A stretch of 64,000 bases of DNA from Desulfocucumis sp964643075 (GCA_964643075.1 CAZXQO010000001.1:155494-219493), one strand, 5' to 3'; shown: positions 18,134 to 27,908, counted from the stretch's first letter. Translations and numbers: made by a program. The notes: generated by a model not told the origin, from the letters alone.

Positions 18134-18546
18134 GCAATTTCACCCCTTGTTCTTTGGTACTCTGTAAAAACCCAAAGTCGGCTGCCCATATAGTTCACAG
18201 CGATGGCAACCCCTGTGGTCATAAGCTTGCTAAGCCAAAGATGCAGATGATTAACATCGTGTAAGATCAAAAGCAGACCGGATGATACCAGCAAGGAAAG
18301 CCCGTTCACGATGATAAACCTGGCAACCTCCAAAACATTAGCTTTCCGTGCAACCCTAAATGTCCACTTTCGATTGAGCAAGAAACTGTTTACTACACCG
18401 GCCGCATAGGAAAGCGCCTGGGCCAGCAAGTAAGGCACCCCGTCCATAGTCAGAAGAAAAAAGGCGGTAAAATCTACTGCCGTATTTCCTAACCCTACGG
18501 TACAAAAACGCAGGAACTGGACAATCCTGTGCTTATTATTGAACAC
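18130..18546 (-). CDS. GtrA-family membrane protein
   Basis: 138 residues with four membrane helices (FLRFCTVGLGNTAVDFTAFF.., YLLAQALSYAAGVVNSFLLNRKWTF..). The NSFLLNRKWTF sequence is the characteristic GtrA motif. Members are thought to help move undecaprenyl-linked sugars across the membrane alongside GtrB-type glycosyltransferases. The GTG start overlaps the GT2 gene by eleven bases. Confidence 0.9.
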   Translation of the reverse strand: MFNNKHRIVQFLRFCTVGLGNTAVDFTAFFLLTMDGVPYLLAQALSYAAGVVNSFLLNRKWTFRVARKANVLEVARFIIVNGLSLLVSSGLLLILHDVNHLHLWLSKLMTTGVAIAVNYMGSRLWVFTEYQRTRGEIA

Positions 18547-19510
18547 TCCAACTCACCTCTTCCGACCTTATATTTTTAACTTTTTGCTGGTTCCGGAGAA
18601 TATACAGCGGACGGTTTTTAGTTTCATCGTAAATCCTGCCGACATACTCTCCGAGGACCCCCAAAATGATGAGGATCACGCCGTTTAGCAACAGCAGGCA
18701 GGCAATAAGCGACGACCATCCGGCAACAGTACTGTCCGTGATTAATAATAGGTACAAAGAGATAACCAGATAGACAAAACTTGAGAACAAGGTCACAAAA
18801 CCGAGATACGTAGCTAACTTTAGCGGTTTACAGGAAAATGATGCAATCCCATCCAGCGCGAAGCGAATCATTTTCTTCAGTGGGTATTTGGTTTCTCCAG
18901 CAAACCGTTGCTCCCGCACGTACTCGATGGCTGTAGAACGAAAGCCTACCCAACTGACCAGGCCGCGGATAAAGCGGTTTTTCTCCCGGATACTGTGCAT
19001 GGCATCGCACACTTTCCGGTCTATCAGGCGGAAGTCACCGGTATCAAAGGGAATGTTTACTTCTGTCAGCGCGCGAAGTGTACGATAGAATAAAGAAGCG
19101 GTCCATTTTTTGAACAGCGTCTCCCCTTTCCGTTTAGAACGCCTGGCATAGACGACTTCATATCCTTCTTGCCATTTATCAATCATTTGTGGGATTAGCT
19201 CGGGCGGGTCCTGCAAATCGGCGTCGATAATCACTATGGCGTCCCCGCAGGCATAATCCATGCCTGCGGTAATCGCTATTTGATGCCCGAAATTGCGCGA
19301 GAAATCAAGTAGTTTCACGCTCTGGTCCGATTCAGCAAAGCCTTCGATTATTGCTGCCGTCCGGTCCCGGCTTCCATCGTTAACAAAAAGTAATTCATAC
19401 GGTTCACCAATGGATTCCATGACCCGTGTCAGCCGGCGATAGGTTTCATGTACAACGGCATCTTCGTTATAGACCGGAATGATAATGGTATAACGGACGT
19501 TTCTTTTCAT
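18536..19510 (-). CDS. Family 2 glycosyltransferase, GtrB/DPM1-like
   Basis: 324 residues: GT-A fold with the donor-binding IIPVYNEDAVV, LFVNDGSRDRT and DXD motif VIIDADLQDPPELI, followed by two C-terminal membrane helices at about 235-300. It should transfer a sugar from a nucleotide donor to undecaprenyl phosphate. With GtrA (18130-18546) and the GT39 enzyme upstream this forms the usual three-part system that decorates surface polymers with hexoses. Confidence 0.93.
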   Translation of the reverse strand: MKRNVRYTIIIPVYNEDAVVHETYRRLTRVMESIGEPYELLFVNDGSRDRTAAIIEGFAESDQSVKLLDFSRNFGHQIAITAGMDYACGDAIVIIDADLQDPPELIPQMIDKWQEGYEVVYARRSKRKGETLFKKWTASLFYRTLRALTEVNIPFDTGDFRLIDRKVCDAMHSIREKNRFIRGLVSWVGFRSTAIEYVREQRFAGETKYPLKKMIRFALDGIASFSCKPLKLATYLGFVTLFSSFVYLVISLYLLLITDSTVAGWSSLIACLLLLNGVILIILGVLGEYVGRIYDETKNRPLYILRNQQKVKNIRSEEVSWSVQ

Positions 19511-19578
19511 TACATCTCATCCCCGTTATTTTTTAAAATGGAATCAGGAAGTAACTCACTTCTTCCACTGCAGCCTTT

Positions 19579-21663
19579 TTAGTTGACTTTATATAATGTC
19601 CTGTCGTTCCCCATTCCCATAGGACCACCTTGAGGGCCAGCCTGGGCAGAGTTCGTTTGCCACTCTTCTTGAGGAACCTCCGTGCTGTTGGCACGTATCC
19701 AATCCATCACATCGTTGCTGCCTCTTCCGTCTCTGCCTCCGAAACCGGAGCCCGAAGGAATCAAGAAATATTTCACTTCTTTGTTGGCTACCATTTGTTT
19801 CAATTTCTCCACCGTGAGAATAGGGTCGGAACCACTAAACCCGCCCATGGCCATGACGGCTTTACCGGTTTTTATGATATAAGGCTCGGCTGTGGAGGCA
19901 TCGGTAGTGGCAAAAAGGTACTTTTCCCCCGTATTATTCCTGGTTACATATTCAAGTAATTTATCATTAATACCGGAGCCCGGCCCGCCCCTCATACCCG
20001 GTCCTTGTCTGGAAATTCTCTGGCCGGGCGGTGCCTGCGCGGACGATCCTTGACTGGGTGGCGCCTGCACGGATGGTCCTCGGCCGGACGGACCAGCCTG
20101 CGGCATCATGCTGTTGTCGCCATACAGCAGCGGAGTAGCGGCCCAGTACAATGGCGCCACCAGCAGTATCAGCATTCCGGCTATTGCGGCCATCGAAGAC
20201 AACTTCTCTTTCTTTGCAGCCAGGATCAATACCAGCGCCAACCCTATGCCTGCGGCTCCGATGCCGATGGACCATCCCATGCCAATTTGCTTTTCATAAG
20301 GCTGCAGTACATACAGTTCAAAAGCTGTGGCAATCAGAAGGCCGACCGGCAACAGCCACCTTTTCCAGCCTTCTTTGTCACGGTACTGGTTCCAAAGCTC
20401 CACCCAGCCTGCTCCTGCCAGCGCCGCAATCGATGGGGCAAGCATGATCAGATAATATTGATGGAAGAAGCCCGCTACACTGAAAAACCCCATCGCCGGG
20501 AGCAGCCAGGCCAGCCAGAACAAGGTCTCATTTTGTTTATCGGTGAGCAGCTTGCTGCGGCGGAGGCCTGCCAGCAAACCGACGCAGGCGAAGGCTACAA
20601 AGGGCAGCAGCCAACTGGCTTGCCCGGAAAGTTCGGATTGGAACAGACGCAGCGGACCAGCCTGACCGGTACCGAACATACCGCCGCCCCCTCGTCCCTG
20701 AGGACCGTCCCCACCGGGCATTGGACCTGGTCCTCCATTACCTTCCGGGCCAAAGCCTCCCGGCCTGTTGTTCCAGTCCTGCTGCATCTGCTGCTGACCA
20801 GACATTGTGCCCCCGTCCTGCTGAGTTTGCCGTTGCTTCGGCGCTACGCCGGGACCATTGCCCCCCCTGTTTCCCGTAAGGCGAGATATCCCGTTATAGC
20901 CGAAGGCAAGCTCCAAAACGGAATTCGTTTTACTGCCCCCTATGTATGGCCGGTTTTCCTGAGAAATGGTATCGACTACCACCGCCCAGGACGCAGATAC
21001 TCCGGCCATGATCACTGTTGCCGCCGCAAGGATGGCCAGTTTCTTTTTCCACTGGCACTGGTATGCAATAAGGTAAAACAGGCAAAATGCCGGTACCACC
21101 ATGTATGCTTGCAGCATCTTCATATTAAAGCCCAAACCGATCATCGCAAAGGCTCCAAGAACCCAGAAAAGCTTCTGAGTGCGAATCCCCTGGAACAACA
21201 TCCAGGTTGCCAGTAGCAGTGTAAATACCAACAGGCTGTCAATATTATTCGTCCGGCTCACCGCAACTGCTATCGGTGTGCATGCCATAATCAGGCTCGC
21301 GAGGCGTGCAGCGGTTTTACCGAAAGTCGGCTTGACCAGAGCATACATCAGCAAAACGGAACCAACGCCGGCCAACGCCTGCGGTAGAATTACGCTCCAC
21401 CCGTGCACCCCGAAGATATAGGCGAATACTGTCTGAACCCAAAAAGCAACAGGCGGTTTATCCACCGTAACGTATCCGGCCGGATCAAAAGAAGCATAGA
21501 AAAAATTGTGCCAGCTCTGCAGCATACTGCTTACGGCTGCAGTGTAATAGGCGTTAGCGTACTGATCGTTCCAGATGTTGTAAATATTCAAAAAAGCGGA
21601 TAGTAAGGCAATGCATACCAGGGTCATATCGAAACGTTGGCCTTGCTTCGGTCTCACTGTCAT
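19579..21663 (-). CDS. GT39/ArnT-like membrane glycosyltransferase (YkcB type)
   Basis: About 694 residues with some 12 membrane helices. The first extracellular loop has NAYYTAAVSSMLQSWHNFFY and the conserved VTVDKPPVAFW of ArnT/YkcB proteins, where the Asp/Glu of this loop is catalytic. Two Gly/Pro/Gln-rich insertions (about 280-345 and 540-580) are low-complexity. A soluble domain ends the protein. Start choices are 21681, 21663 and GTG 21657; a diverged copy of the 5' end at 27737 begins at the codon equivalent to 21657. First gene of the operon and driven by the phased operator promoter at 21739-21814. Confidence 0.92.
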   Translation of the reverse strand: MTVRPKQGQRFDMTLVCIALLSAFLNIYNIWNDQYANAYYTAAVSSMLQSWHNFFYASFDPAGYVTVDKPPVAFWVQTVFAYIFGVHGWSVILPQALAGVGSVLLMYALVKPTFGKTAARLASLIMACTPIAVAVSRTNNIDSLLVFTLLLATWMLFQGIRTQKLFWVLGAFAMIGLGFNMKMLQAYMVVPAFCLFYLIAYQCQWKKKLAILAAATVIMAGVSASWAVVVDTISQENRPYIGGSKTNSVLELAFGYNGISRLTGNRGGNGPGVAPKQRQTQQDGGTMSGQQQMQQDWNNRPGGFGPEGNGGPGPMPGGDGPQGRGGGGMFGTGQAGPLRLFQSELSGQASWLLPFVAFACVGLLAGLRRSKLLTDKQNETLFWLAWLLPAMGFFSVAGFFHQYYLIMLAPSIAALAGAGWVELWNQYRDKEGWKRWLLPVGLLIATAFELYVLQPYEKQIGMGWSIGIGAAGIGLALVLILAAKKEKLSSMAAIAGMLILLVAPLYWAATPLLYGDNSMMPQAGPSGRGPSVQAPPSQGSSAQAPPGQRISRQGPGMRGGPGSGINDKLLEYVTRNNTGEKYLFATTDASTAEPYIIKTGKAVMAMGGFSGSDPILTVEKLKQMVANKEVKYFLIPSGSGFGGRDGRGSNDVMDWIRANSTEVPQEEWQTNSAQAGPQGGPMGMGNDRTLYKVN

Positions 21664-21738
21664 GTTCCCCCTTTGATTCATTTTGTTTTATTGACTTTAT
21701 GGGCAGCCCCTGTGATATCCGGGCCTTTTTCTTTTACA

Positions 21739-21814
21739 ATAATACCCCCTAAAGCTGAATTGCCCCTTAACTGCAACTGAACGTTGCTTGAGTAATGGCT
21801 GAATATATGCTGAA
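21739..21814 (-). promoter_or_regulatory. Phased CTGAA operator and promoter of the glycosylation operon
   Basis: On the plus strand, CTGAA-type half-sites begin at 21755, 21766 (CTTAA), 21777, 21788 (TTGAG), 21799 and 21810: exactly 11 bp apart. On the transcribed minus strand they read TTCAG, and the last is followed after 10 bases by TATTAT (21744-21739). Eleven-base phasing is typical of OmpR/PhoB-type regulators binding head-to-tail as dimers. The same layout recurs at 27819-27894, 30355-30419 and 32030-32105. Confidence 0.8.
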
Positions 21815-21823
21815 AACCGCATC

Positions 21824-21855
21824 AATAAAAAAACTGCCAGGTAGCTCCGGCAGTT
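21824..21855 (-). terminator. Minus-strand terminator upstream of the GT39 promoter
   Basis: AACTGCC (21832-21838) pairs with GGCAGTT (21849-21855); on the minus strand seven T follow. It would insulate the operator promoter from transcripts entering from the right. Confidence 0.6.
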
Positions 21856-21993
21856 AGTTGTATCATATTATTTTTCTATCTTCACATGCAAGACATGTGT
21901 GGAGAAGATATGGTGACGGTTCTCAAAGGGCCAATCGAAAGTTTTGCTCGCTAAAAAATATTATTAAATATACCATAAAATGTTAAAATATAT

Positions 21994-22038
21994 AAAAAAA
22001 CAAAAACGGTATGTGGCTAATTTGCACACTTACCGTTT
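21994..22038 (-). terminator. Minus-strand terminator after a small gene remnant
   Basis: AAACGGTA (22004-22011) with TGTG pairs with CACA and TACCGTTT (to 22038); a T-rich run follows on the minus strand. Just upstream (22063-22160, minus) a short frame reads SQLQQNLSQYMYSAMNMTYL and then GVYSSGSFLNAYV before a stop, with two stops directly ahead of it. This looks like the tail of a lost small gene. The rest of 21860-22303 holds nothing I recognise. Confidence 0.55.
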
Positions 22039-22303
22039 CGGCTGAAATATTGCATTGTTTTAGACATAGGCATTAAGGAAGCTTCCTGAACTGTAAACTC
22101 CCAGGTAAGTCATGTTCATGGCTGAGTACATATACTGGCTGAGATTTTGCTGGAGTTGCGATTATTACAATTAATTTTAAAGGATTTATTTTAACCACAT
22201 AGAATTATTTAGTAATTTAATATTAACGACCACCATGAACTTGGGTGGTCGTTATAGTTTAGTCTCCTTTCGACAAATATTTCATTTTTAAGGGGGATAA
22301 ATA

Positions 22304-23920
22304 ATGAGGCAGTTCCAAGTCATCTTTATATCAATTCTTATAATTTTTTGTTTTGCAAGTGCCGTAGAAGCATCACCCATTGTATTAGTTAATAATAATT
22401 TGCTAAAATACGATCCCGATGCACCAACTTTAGTAGAAAATAATCGTATATTAGTTCCTCTCCGCTCAATTTTTGAAGCTCTGGGAGCAAACGTCAAATG
22501 GGATGAAAATACACAAACAGTAACTGCCACCAAAGATGATGTAGAAATAAAGATTATTATAGGAGGTATGGCATATAAAAATAATCAACCTGTTCAACTC
22601 GATGTGCCGGCCAGGATTTTAAATGACCATACAATGGTTCCCTTACGTTTTGTCAGCGAAGCCCTGGGTGCAAAAGTGAACTGGTACGAAGAATATCAAA
22701 CCATATTAATATCAACAAAAGATTCTAATGCTAATAGTTTGGATAATTTAGCCACGCTCAGTAATGAAATGCTTAATAAACTATTAATTGCACATTCCCG
22801 TGAAGTAAACATAAGTATCGTCGATAAATTGCTGGTTGCAGGAGCTGATCCTAATGCCAAAGGAGAACGAACCGAATCAGTGCTACAAGCAGCTTCAGAG
22901 AATGGGAATATCGAGGTAGTCAAAGCTTTGCTAGCAGCCGGGGCTGACGTAAATTACTCCACCCCGGAGAATGGAATAACTGCCCTGTCAAATGCCGCAA
23001 GCATGGGGCATAAAGATGCAGTAATTGCGTTGTTGAAAGCCGGCGCAAACCCTAATCAATCTTCCTCAGATGGAGAAACTCCTTTGATGGGTGCCGTAGA
23101 GGGTGGCTTTACAGATATAGTTAAAGTTTTGTTGGATGCGGGTGCTGACCCAAAAGCAAAGTCGAGATATGGGGATACTGCTCTTGGTTATGCAAGTATT
23201 AATGATACGGAAATAATTATTTCCCTTCTTAAATCCGGGGCCAATCCTAATGAAACAAATTATGAAGATTATACCATTCTTATGGAAGCTGCAGCCAAGG
23301 GTAATTTATCACTGGTTCAAGCCCTACTAAATGCTGGTGCGGATGTAAACAAAAAAGATGAAGAGGGGTTAACTGCATTAACTCTGGCCAAAAAAAACAA
23401 ACACACTGATGTAGCTGAGCTTTTGGAAAAGGCAGGAGCGAAGGAGTCTGATAATTATCTAACATATTCAAATGCTGCTTATGGTATAAAAATTGCGTAT
23501 CCGAAAGATTGGATCCGATACTATCCTAGGCAAAATGTCATAGTTGGTTTTTATGTTTCCGATACTAGCAGCACTGATCCTTTTACCGCTCATATAGCCA
23601 TATCATATTTAGATCTGGCAAAATACCCAATGACTTTGGAACAATATGCCGATCATGCCCTTGATAATACCAGGCGTTATCTTATTGGCGACATTAAAGA
23701 AATTGAAAGGGTTCCAACTACACTTTCCGGTAGCCCGGCTATAAAAATAATTTGTACTGGCACATTAGGGCAACAAGAAATAAAGATGATGGAAGTCTGT
23801 ACCGTAAAAAATAATTATATTTATTTTATTGGTTATTCTGCCAAATCAAGCCGGTATCAAATGTATATAGATACTATACAAAAAATGATTGATTCTTTTG
23901 AAATAATCGAAAAGGAATAA
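22304..23920 (+). CDS. Secreted protein: stalk domain, ankyrin repeats, PsbP-like C-terminus
   Basis: 538 residues. A signal peptide (residues 1-24, ending VEASP) is followed by a copper-amine-oxidase-type N-terminal domain (about 25-140). This has the paired motifs RILVPLRSIFEALGANVKWD and HTMVPLRFVSEALGAKVNW. About six ankyrin repeats follow (about 150-385; e.g. VKALLAAGADVNYSTPENG). The C-terminal 150 residues (YGIKIAYPKDWIRY..) resemble PsbP-like or DUF1795 domains. AAGGGGGATAAATA precedes the ATG. The protein should be exported and wall-associated or free, binding protein partners through the ankyrin stack. Low GC compared with the RiPP locus. No operon partner. Confidence 0.85.
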   Translation: MRQFQVIFISILIIFCFASAVEASPIVLVNNNLLKYDPDAPTLVENNRILVPLRSIFEALGANVKWDENTQTVTATKDDVEIKIIIGGMAYKNNQPVQLDVPARILNDHTMVPLRFVSEALGAKVNWYEEYQTILISTKDSNANSLDNLATLSNEMLNKLLIAHSREVNISIVDKLLVAGADPNAKGERTESVLQAASENGNIEVVKALLAAGADVNYSTPENGITALSNAASMGHKDAVIALLKAGANPNQSSSDGETPLMGAVEGGFTDIVKVLLDAGADPKAKSRYGDTALGYASINDTEIIISLLKSGANPNETNYEDYTILMEAAAKGNLSLVQALLNAGADVNKKDEEGLTALTLAKKNKHTDVAELLEKAGAKESDNYLTYSNAAYGIKIAYPKDWIRYYPRQNVIVGFYVSDTSSTDPFTAHIAISYLDLAKYPMTLEQYADHALDNTRRYLIGDIKEIERVPTTLSGSPAIKIICTGTLGQQEIKMMEVCTVKNNYIYFIGYSAKSSRYQMYIDTIQKMIDSFEIIEKE

Positions 23921-24011
23921 AATATGTTATTATAAGGGTCTATCTATCAGTTAGTCAATTGACTGAAGCTAGCTATTTATTCTCATTATTTAATCAAACC
24001 GATATATACAT

Positions 24012-25232
24012 TTACTTTTCAAAACGCAGCGCTTCGATGGGGTCCAGTGCCGTTGCTTGTTTGGCGGGATAAAATCCGAAGAATATCCCAACGGCTGCGG
24101 AAAAGCCGGCTGACAGCAAAATTGAGTATAGAGTTACCGAGGTCGACCAGCCGCCGATAACGGACAATAGCTTTGATCCTGTCACCCCCAGCAGTATTCC
24201 TGCAATTCCTCCTAACAAACAGAGTACCAGGGCTTCCACCAAAAACTGATTGCGAATGTTGCTGTCAGTGGCCCCCACCGCCATGCGCAACCCAATTTCC
24301 CTGGTTCTTTCCGTTACGGATACCAGCATAATATTCATAATTCCTATTCCACCCACCAGCAGGGAAACTGCGGCAACACTGGCCAGCATCATGGTCATCA
24401 CTGCCGAGGTGCTTTCGACTGCTGCAAGCAGCTCCGCCTGATTTCGAACATGAAAATCTGCATCTTCATTATTTTGTATACCATGCCTTTCCCGGAGCAA
24501 GGTCTCAATGCTGCTTTGAAGCGAATCCATACTTTCCTGAGATTCAGCCTGCACGGTGATCTGGCTGACATATTCTTGCCCCAGCATTTTTCTCTGGGCC
24601 GTAGTTACCGGGATATAAACAACATCATCTTGATCCTGGCCCATCATGGCCGATCCTTTGCTGGCCAGCACACCCACCACTGTATAGGACAGCTTGTTAA
24701 TGCGGATTTTGGTTCCTACGGGGTCTTTGCCTTCAGGGTAAAGGTTATCCACCACGGTCTGGCCCAACACCGCCACCGGGGTAGCACTGCTGATATCCTC
24801 ATCCGTAAAGAAAGAGCCTGATGTGCTGGGCCAGTCTTTTATCTTCTGCAGTTCCGGCGAGGTTCCGCTGTATTGGGAGGTCCAGGTCTCGCTGCCATAT
24901 GCTATAGTGGCGCTGCCGCTAACTGCGGGAGCCACGTTGGCGACCTTATCAAGCTTCGATATGGCTTTCGCATCATCCAGGGTGAGGGTATTGACGCTGC
25001 CCCCTGCTCCCCGCACGGGTCCCTGCTGCTCTTCTCCCGGCATTACCATCAACAGGTTTGAGCCCATGCTGGAAATCTCGTCGGTTATTCTTTTACCGGC
25101 TCCCTGCCCCACAGAAATCATAATTATAACTGCGGAGACGCCGATTATTATGCCCAGCATGGTCAGGACGGAGCGAAGTTTGTTTGCTTTAATACCGTTT
25201 AGGGCCACTTGCAGGTTGCTTTTAAAATTCAT
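24012..25232 (-). CDS. MacB-type ABC transporter permease
   Basis: 406 residues with an N-terminal membrane helix, a large extracellular MacB periplasmic core-like domain (about 45-240) and three C-terminal helices of the FtsX family (about 280-395). No ATPase domain is attached. The ATG overlaps the ATPase stop by one base (TAATG). Together with the adaptor (26018) and ATPase (25232) it forms a tripartite-like efflux or peptide-export complex as found in Gram-positive bacteria. Confidence 0.92.
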   Translation of the reverse strand: MNFKSNLQVALNGIKANKLRSVLTMLGIIIGVSAVIIMISVGQGAGKRITDEISSMGSNLLMVMPGEEQQGPVRGAGGSVNTLTLDDAKAISKLDKVANVAPAVSGSATIAYGSETWTSQYSGTSPELQKIKDWPSTSGSFFTDEDISSATPVAVLGQTVVDNLYPEGKDPVGTKIRINKLSYTVVGVLASKGSAMMGQDQDDVVYIPVTTAQRKMLGQEYVSQITVQAESQESMDSLQSSIETLLRERHGIQNNEDADFHVRNQAELLAAVESTSAVMTMMLASVAAVSLLVGGIGIMNIMLVSVTERTREIGLRMAVGATDSNIRNQFLVEALVLCLLGGIAGILLGVTGSKLLSVIGGWSTSVTLYSILLSAGFSAAVGIFFGFYPAKQATALDPIEALRFEK

Positions 25233-25981
25233 TAAACTACCTCCGCATCATCCACCGGATAGGCCGCCAGTTCCTCTGCGGCGTTTCTGGGATTAGGAAC
25301 TTGTTTATCACTGACTATACGCCCGTCCTTTATTCTGATTATCCTGCTGCAGTGCAGGGCTATATCCTCTTCGTGGGTAACCATTACCACCGTAATCCCC
25401 TTTTCCCAGTTTAGCCGCTGGATAACAGACATTATTTCCATACTGGTTCTTGAATCCAGGGCGCCGGTGGGCTCGTCCGCAAGAACCATGGAAGGATTGT
25501 TCACCAGTGCCCTGGCTATGGCCACCCTTTGCTGCTGGCCGCCGGACATCTGGCTGGGCAGGTGATTGAGGTAGGCAGAGAGTCCGACCCAGCCAAGAGC
25601 TACCTTAGCCCTATCTTCCATGTCGCTTCTTTCGATGCCGGCATAAATCAGCGGCAGCTGAACATTCGCCTTTACGCTTGACCTTCCCAACAGATTAAAC
25701 CCCTGAAATATAAAGCCTAATTTTTTATTTCTAATGGCAGCCAGTTGTTTTTTATCCAGTTGCGACACATCCTGACCTTCAAGGCAATATGCCCCTTCTG
25801 TTGGTCTGTCCAGGCAGCCAATTATATTTAGCAGTGTGCTTTTACCGGAACCTGAAGAACCCATTATGGCCAGCATCTCTCCTTCCGGCACGATCAGGTC
25901 GATGCCCCTTACCGCATGAATCAGGGTTCCCCCCAATTTATAGACCTTTTTAATTCCTTCCAGATTGATTGTGGTTTTCAA
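25232..25981 (-). CDS. MacB/LolD-type ABC transporter ATP-binding protein
   Basis: 249 residues with Walker A GSSGSGKST, Q-loop, signature MSGGQQQRVAIARAL, Walker B MVLADEPTGALD and H-loop VTHEEDIA. TTG start. It belongs to the lipoprotein/macrolide/peptide export class of ATPases that energise MacB-like permeases from the cytoplasm; neighbour genes on both sides are its expected partners. Confidence 0.94.
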   Translation of the reverse strand: MKTTINLEGIKKVYKLGGTLIHAVRGIDLIVPEGEMLAIMGSSGSGKSTLLNIIGCLDRPTEGAYCLEGQDVSQLDKKQLAAIRNKKLGFIFQGFNLLGRSSVKANVQLPLIYAGIERSDMEDRAKVALGWVGLSAYLNHLPSQMSGGQQQRVAIARALVNNPSMVLADEPTGALDSRTSMEIMSVIQRLNWEKGITVVMVTHEEDIALHCSRIIRIKDGRIVSDKQVPNPRNAAEELAAYPVDDAEVV

Positions 25982-26017
25982 TGCCCCGCCACTCCCCCTA
26001 CTGTTCCTATATAAAAA

Positions 26018-27463
26018 TCAGTTCGGTCCGCCACCGGGCGGCGGCCCTCCGGCTCCGCCAAGCATGCCCTGACTGCTTTTAGAATTATTTTTGGTGCTTG
26101 AAGAACTGGATGTTGTCTGCGCAGCCTGGCTCGTGGAACCGGTAATAACTGTCTCCCCTTCTTTTAGCCCGCTAATCACTTCATAATTGGTCAAGTCGGA
26201 CAACCCTAGCACCACCTGTCTGAACTCGGGAGAGCCTGATTTGCTCTTCACTAAAACCATGGCGCGCTGCCCTTGTGCACTTTTCGTCGTTACTAAGCTA
26301 TTTTTTTTCGCTGAGGCGTCCATTTGTTTAGTTGCGTAACTTTCTGCATAGGTTACAGACCCCTTGGGAATGGTCAGGGCACTTTCACGCTGATCCACTA
26401 TGATGGTCACGTCGGCGGGCATGCCGGCTTTCAACTCAGCGTAATTTTTGTCCAGTTGTATTATCACGTCATAAATCTGTACATTAGACTCCGTTGTAGC
26501 AATAGGGGAAATACTGCTCACCTTCCCGGCAAATGTTTTATCCGGGTATGAGTTAACCGTGAATTCCACCTTCTGCCCCACCTGGGTCTTGCCGATATCC
26601 CCTTCATTTACCTGGGCTTCTTCCTGTAAGGCTTCAGAAATCACTTCCATAAAGCCGCCGCCGCTGGTGTTGTTGTTATTGGCGGTAGCCCGTTGGCCTT
26701 CCGCCCCACTAATCGAGCTAACAATGCCATCAATGGGACTTACCAGCCTGGCATCGGAAAGCGAGTTTTTAGCAACCTGCAACTGGGCTTTGGCGCTTGC
26801 CACCTGCGCAGATGCAGAAGCAATATCTTCCTGGCGGTTCCCTTTCTGCAAGCTTTTTAAAGACGCTTTAGCCTGTTTTAAACTAGCCTCCGCATTGTCG
26901 AAATCAGCTTTAACCTGATCAAGTTCTGACTGGGATAACGCCCCGGCCTGGTATAAAGTCTGATTTCTTTCCAGAGTGGCTTTGGCAAGATTATAACTTA
27001 CCTGAGCCATGCTCACTTTTGCCTCAGCTTGTTCCAATTCTTCTTGCGTGGAGCCGTTCTTCAATAGCTCCAGCTTCGCGGACTGGCTATCATAGTTTGC
27101 CTGGGCTTGCAGTACATCCGCATCGAGGTTGCCTGTTTCCAACTCGGCCAGAAGTTGGTTTGGTTCTACTTTGTCGCCGACTTTTACATAAATCTTTTTG
27201 ACTATTTCTGCGCTTTTAAAACTCATACTAATTGTTTCAACCGGCTCAATCGTTCCGCTGGCGGATATAGTGTTGGTTATGTTGCCGCGTTTCACGGTAT
27301 TGGTCAGGTAATCTCCGGTTGCCTTCGAGGATCCGCTCAGGATAAAATAAAGGGCTAGCGAAATCCCGGCGCCCGCTATAATGCCAAACATTACCTTTTT
27401 CTTTTTTACGTAGCCAGTTAAAGAACCCAATCTCATAAAAAATGATTTTTTTTCGTTTTGCAA
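26018..27463 (-). CDS. MacA/HlyD-type efflux adaptor
   Basis: 481 residues: membrane anchor at about 24-44, lipoyl half-motifs (KKIYVKVGDKVEPNQLLAEL and its partner), a coiled-coil hairpin rich in QA/KA repeats (about 110-220), beta-barrel and membrane-proximal domains, and a Ser/Gly/Pro-rich tail (ending GGPPPGGGPN). TTG start with AGGAGG nine bases before. First gene of the efflux operon; its leader of about 350 bases includes a GT39 gene fragment and a shared operator promoter. Confidence 0.92.
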   Translation of the reverse strand: MQNEKKSFFMRLGSLTGYVKKKKVMFGIIAGAGISLALYFILSGSSKATGDYLTNTVKRGNITNTISASGTIEPVETISMSFKSAEIVKKIYVKVGDKVEPNQLLAELETGNLDADVLQAQANYDSQSAKLELLKNGSTQEELEQAEAKVSMAQVSYNLAKATLERNQTLYQAGALSQSELDQVKADFDNAEASLKQAKASLKSLQKGNRQEDIASASAQVASAKAQLQVAKNSLSDARLVSPIDGIVSSISGAEGQRATANNNNTSGGGFMEVISEALQEEAQVNEGDIGKTQVGQKVEFTVNSYPDKTFAGKVSSISPIATTESNVQIYDVIIQLDKNYAELKAGMPADVTIIVDQRESALTIPKGSVTYAESYATKQMDASAKKNSLVTTKSAQGQRAMVLVKSKSGSPEFRQVVLGLSDLTNYEVISGLKEGETVITGSTSQAAQTTSSSSSTKNNSKSSQGMLGGAGGPPPGGGPN

Positions 27464-27605
27464 TTTGGTATCCTCCTGTTAATAACACGGAAATTCGTCA
27501 GCGTAGCAAATCCATTATCTCAAGACACGAGGAGGGTTCTTTTGTCTTTGTGTCTCTGGTTTTTAAGATGCAAGAAACGTCCCCGTGTCTTTATTTCTTT
27601 GCCGT

Positions 27606-27737
27606 CTACTCATTGAAAATTATGTAATAAGAGTTGGTATACTGATCGTTCCAGATGTTGAAAATATTTAAGAAGGCAAATAGCGGGTCAATGCCAATCA
27701 GGATCATATCGAAACATTGGTCTTGTTCCGGTCTCAT
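27606..27737 (-). pseudogene. 5' fragment of a second GT39 gene
   Basis: Forty-three codons from ATG 27737 to TAG 27606 read MRPEQDQCFDMILIGIDPLF then AFLNIFNIWNDQYTNSYY. This parallels the intact GT39 N-terminus at 21657 (VRPKQGQRFDMTLVCIALLS, AFLNIYNIWNDQYANAYY). Upstream DNA is also homologous through the operator. It is a duplicated 5' end whose remainder was lost; the deletion placed the duplicated promoter ahead of the efflux operon. Confidence 0.85.
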
Positions 27738-27818
27738 GTCATGTTCCCCCTTTCATTTATCTTGTTTCAGTGTCGTTATGGGTAGCCCCCAGTGATGACC
27801 ATCCTTTTTCTTTTCCAA

Positions 27819-27894
27819 ATAATACTCCCTATAGCTGAATCGTCCCTTAACGGTAACTGAACGTTGCTTGAGTAAAGGCTGAATATATGCTGAA
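27819..27894 (-). promoter_or_regulatory. Phased CTGAA operator and promoter of the efflux operon
   Basis: Half-sites begin at 27835, 27846 (CTTAA), 27857, 27868 (TTGAG), 27879 and 27890, all 11 bp apart. The minus-strand -10 TATTAT (27824-27819) lies 10 bases from the nearest half-site. The sequence is a diverged copy of 21739-21814. The first intact gene downstream is the MacA-like adaptor at 27463. Confidence 0.8.
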
Positions 27895-27908
27895 AAAGGC
27901 AGCAGAAA

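Noticed and set aside
20005..21216. 403-codon plus-strand frame inside GT39
   Set aside because: Shadow of the GC-rich GT39 gene; the opposite strand carries clear membrane helices and catalytic motifs.
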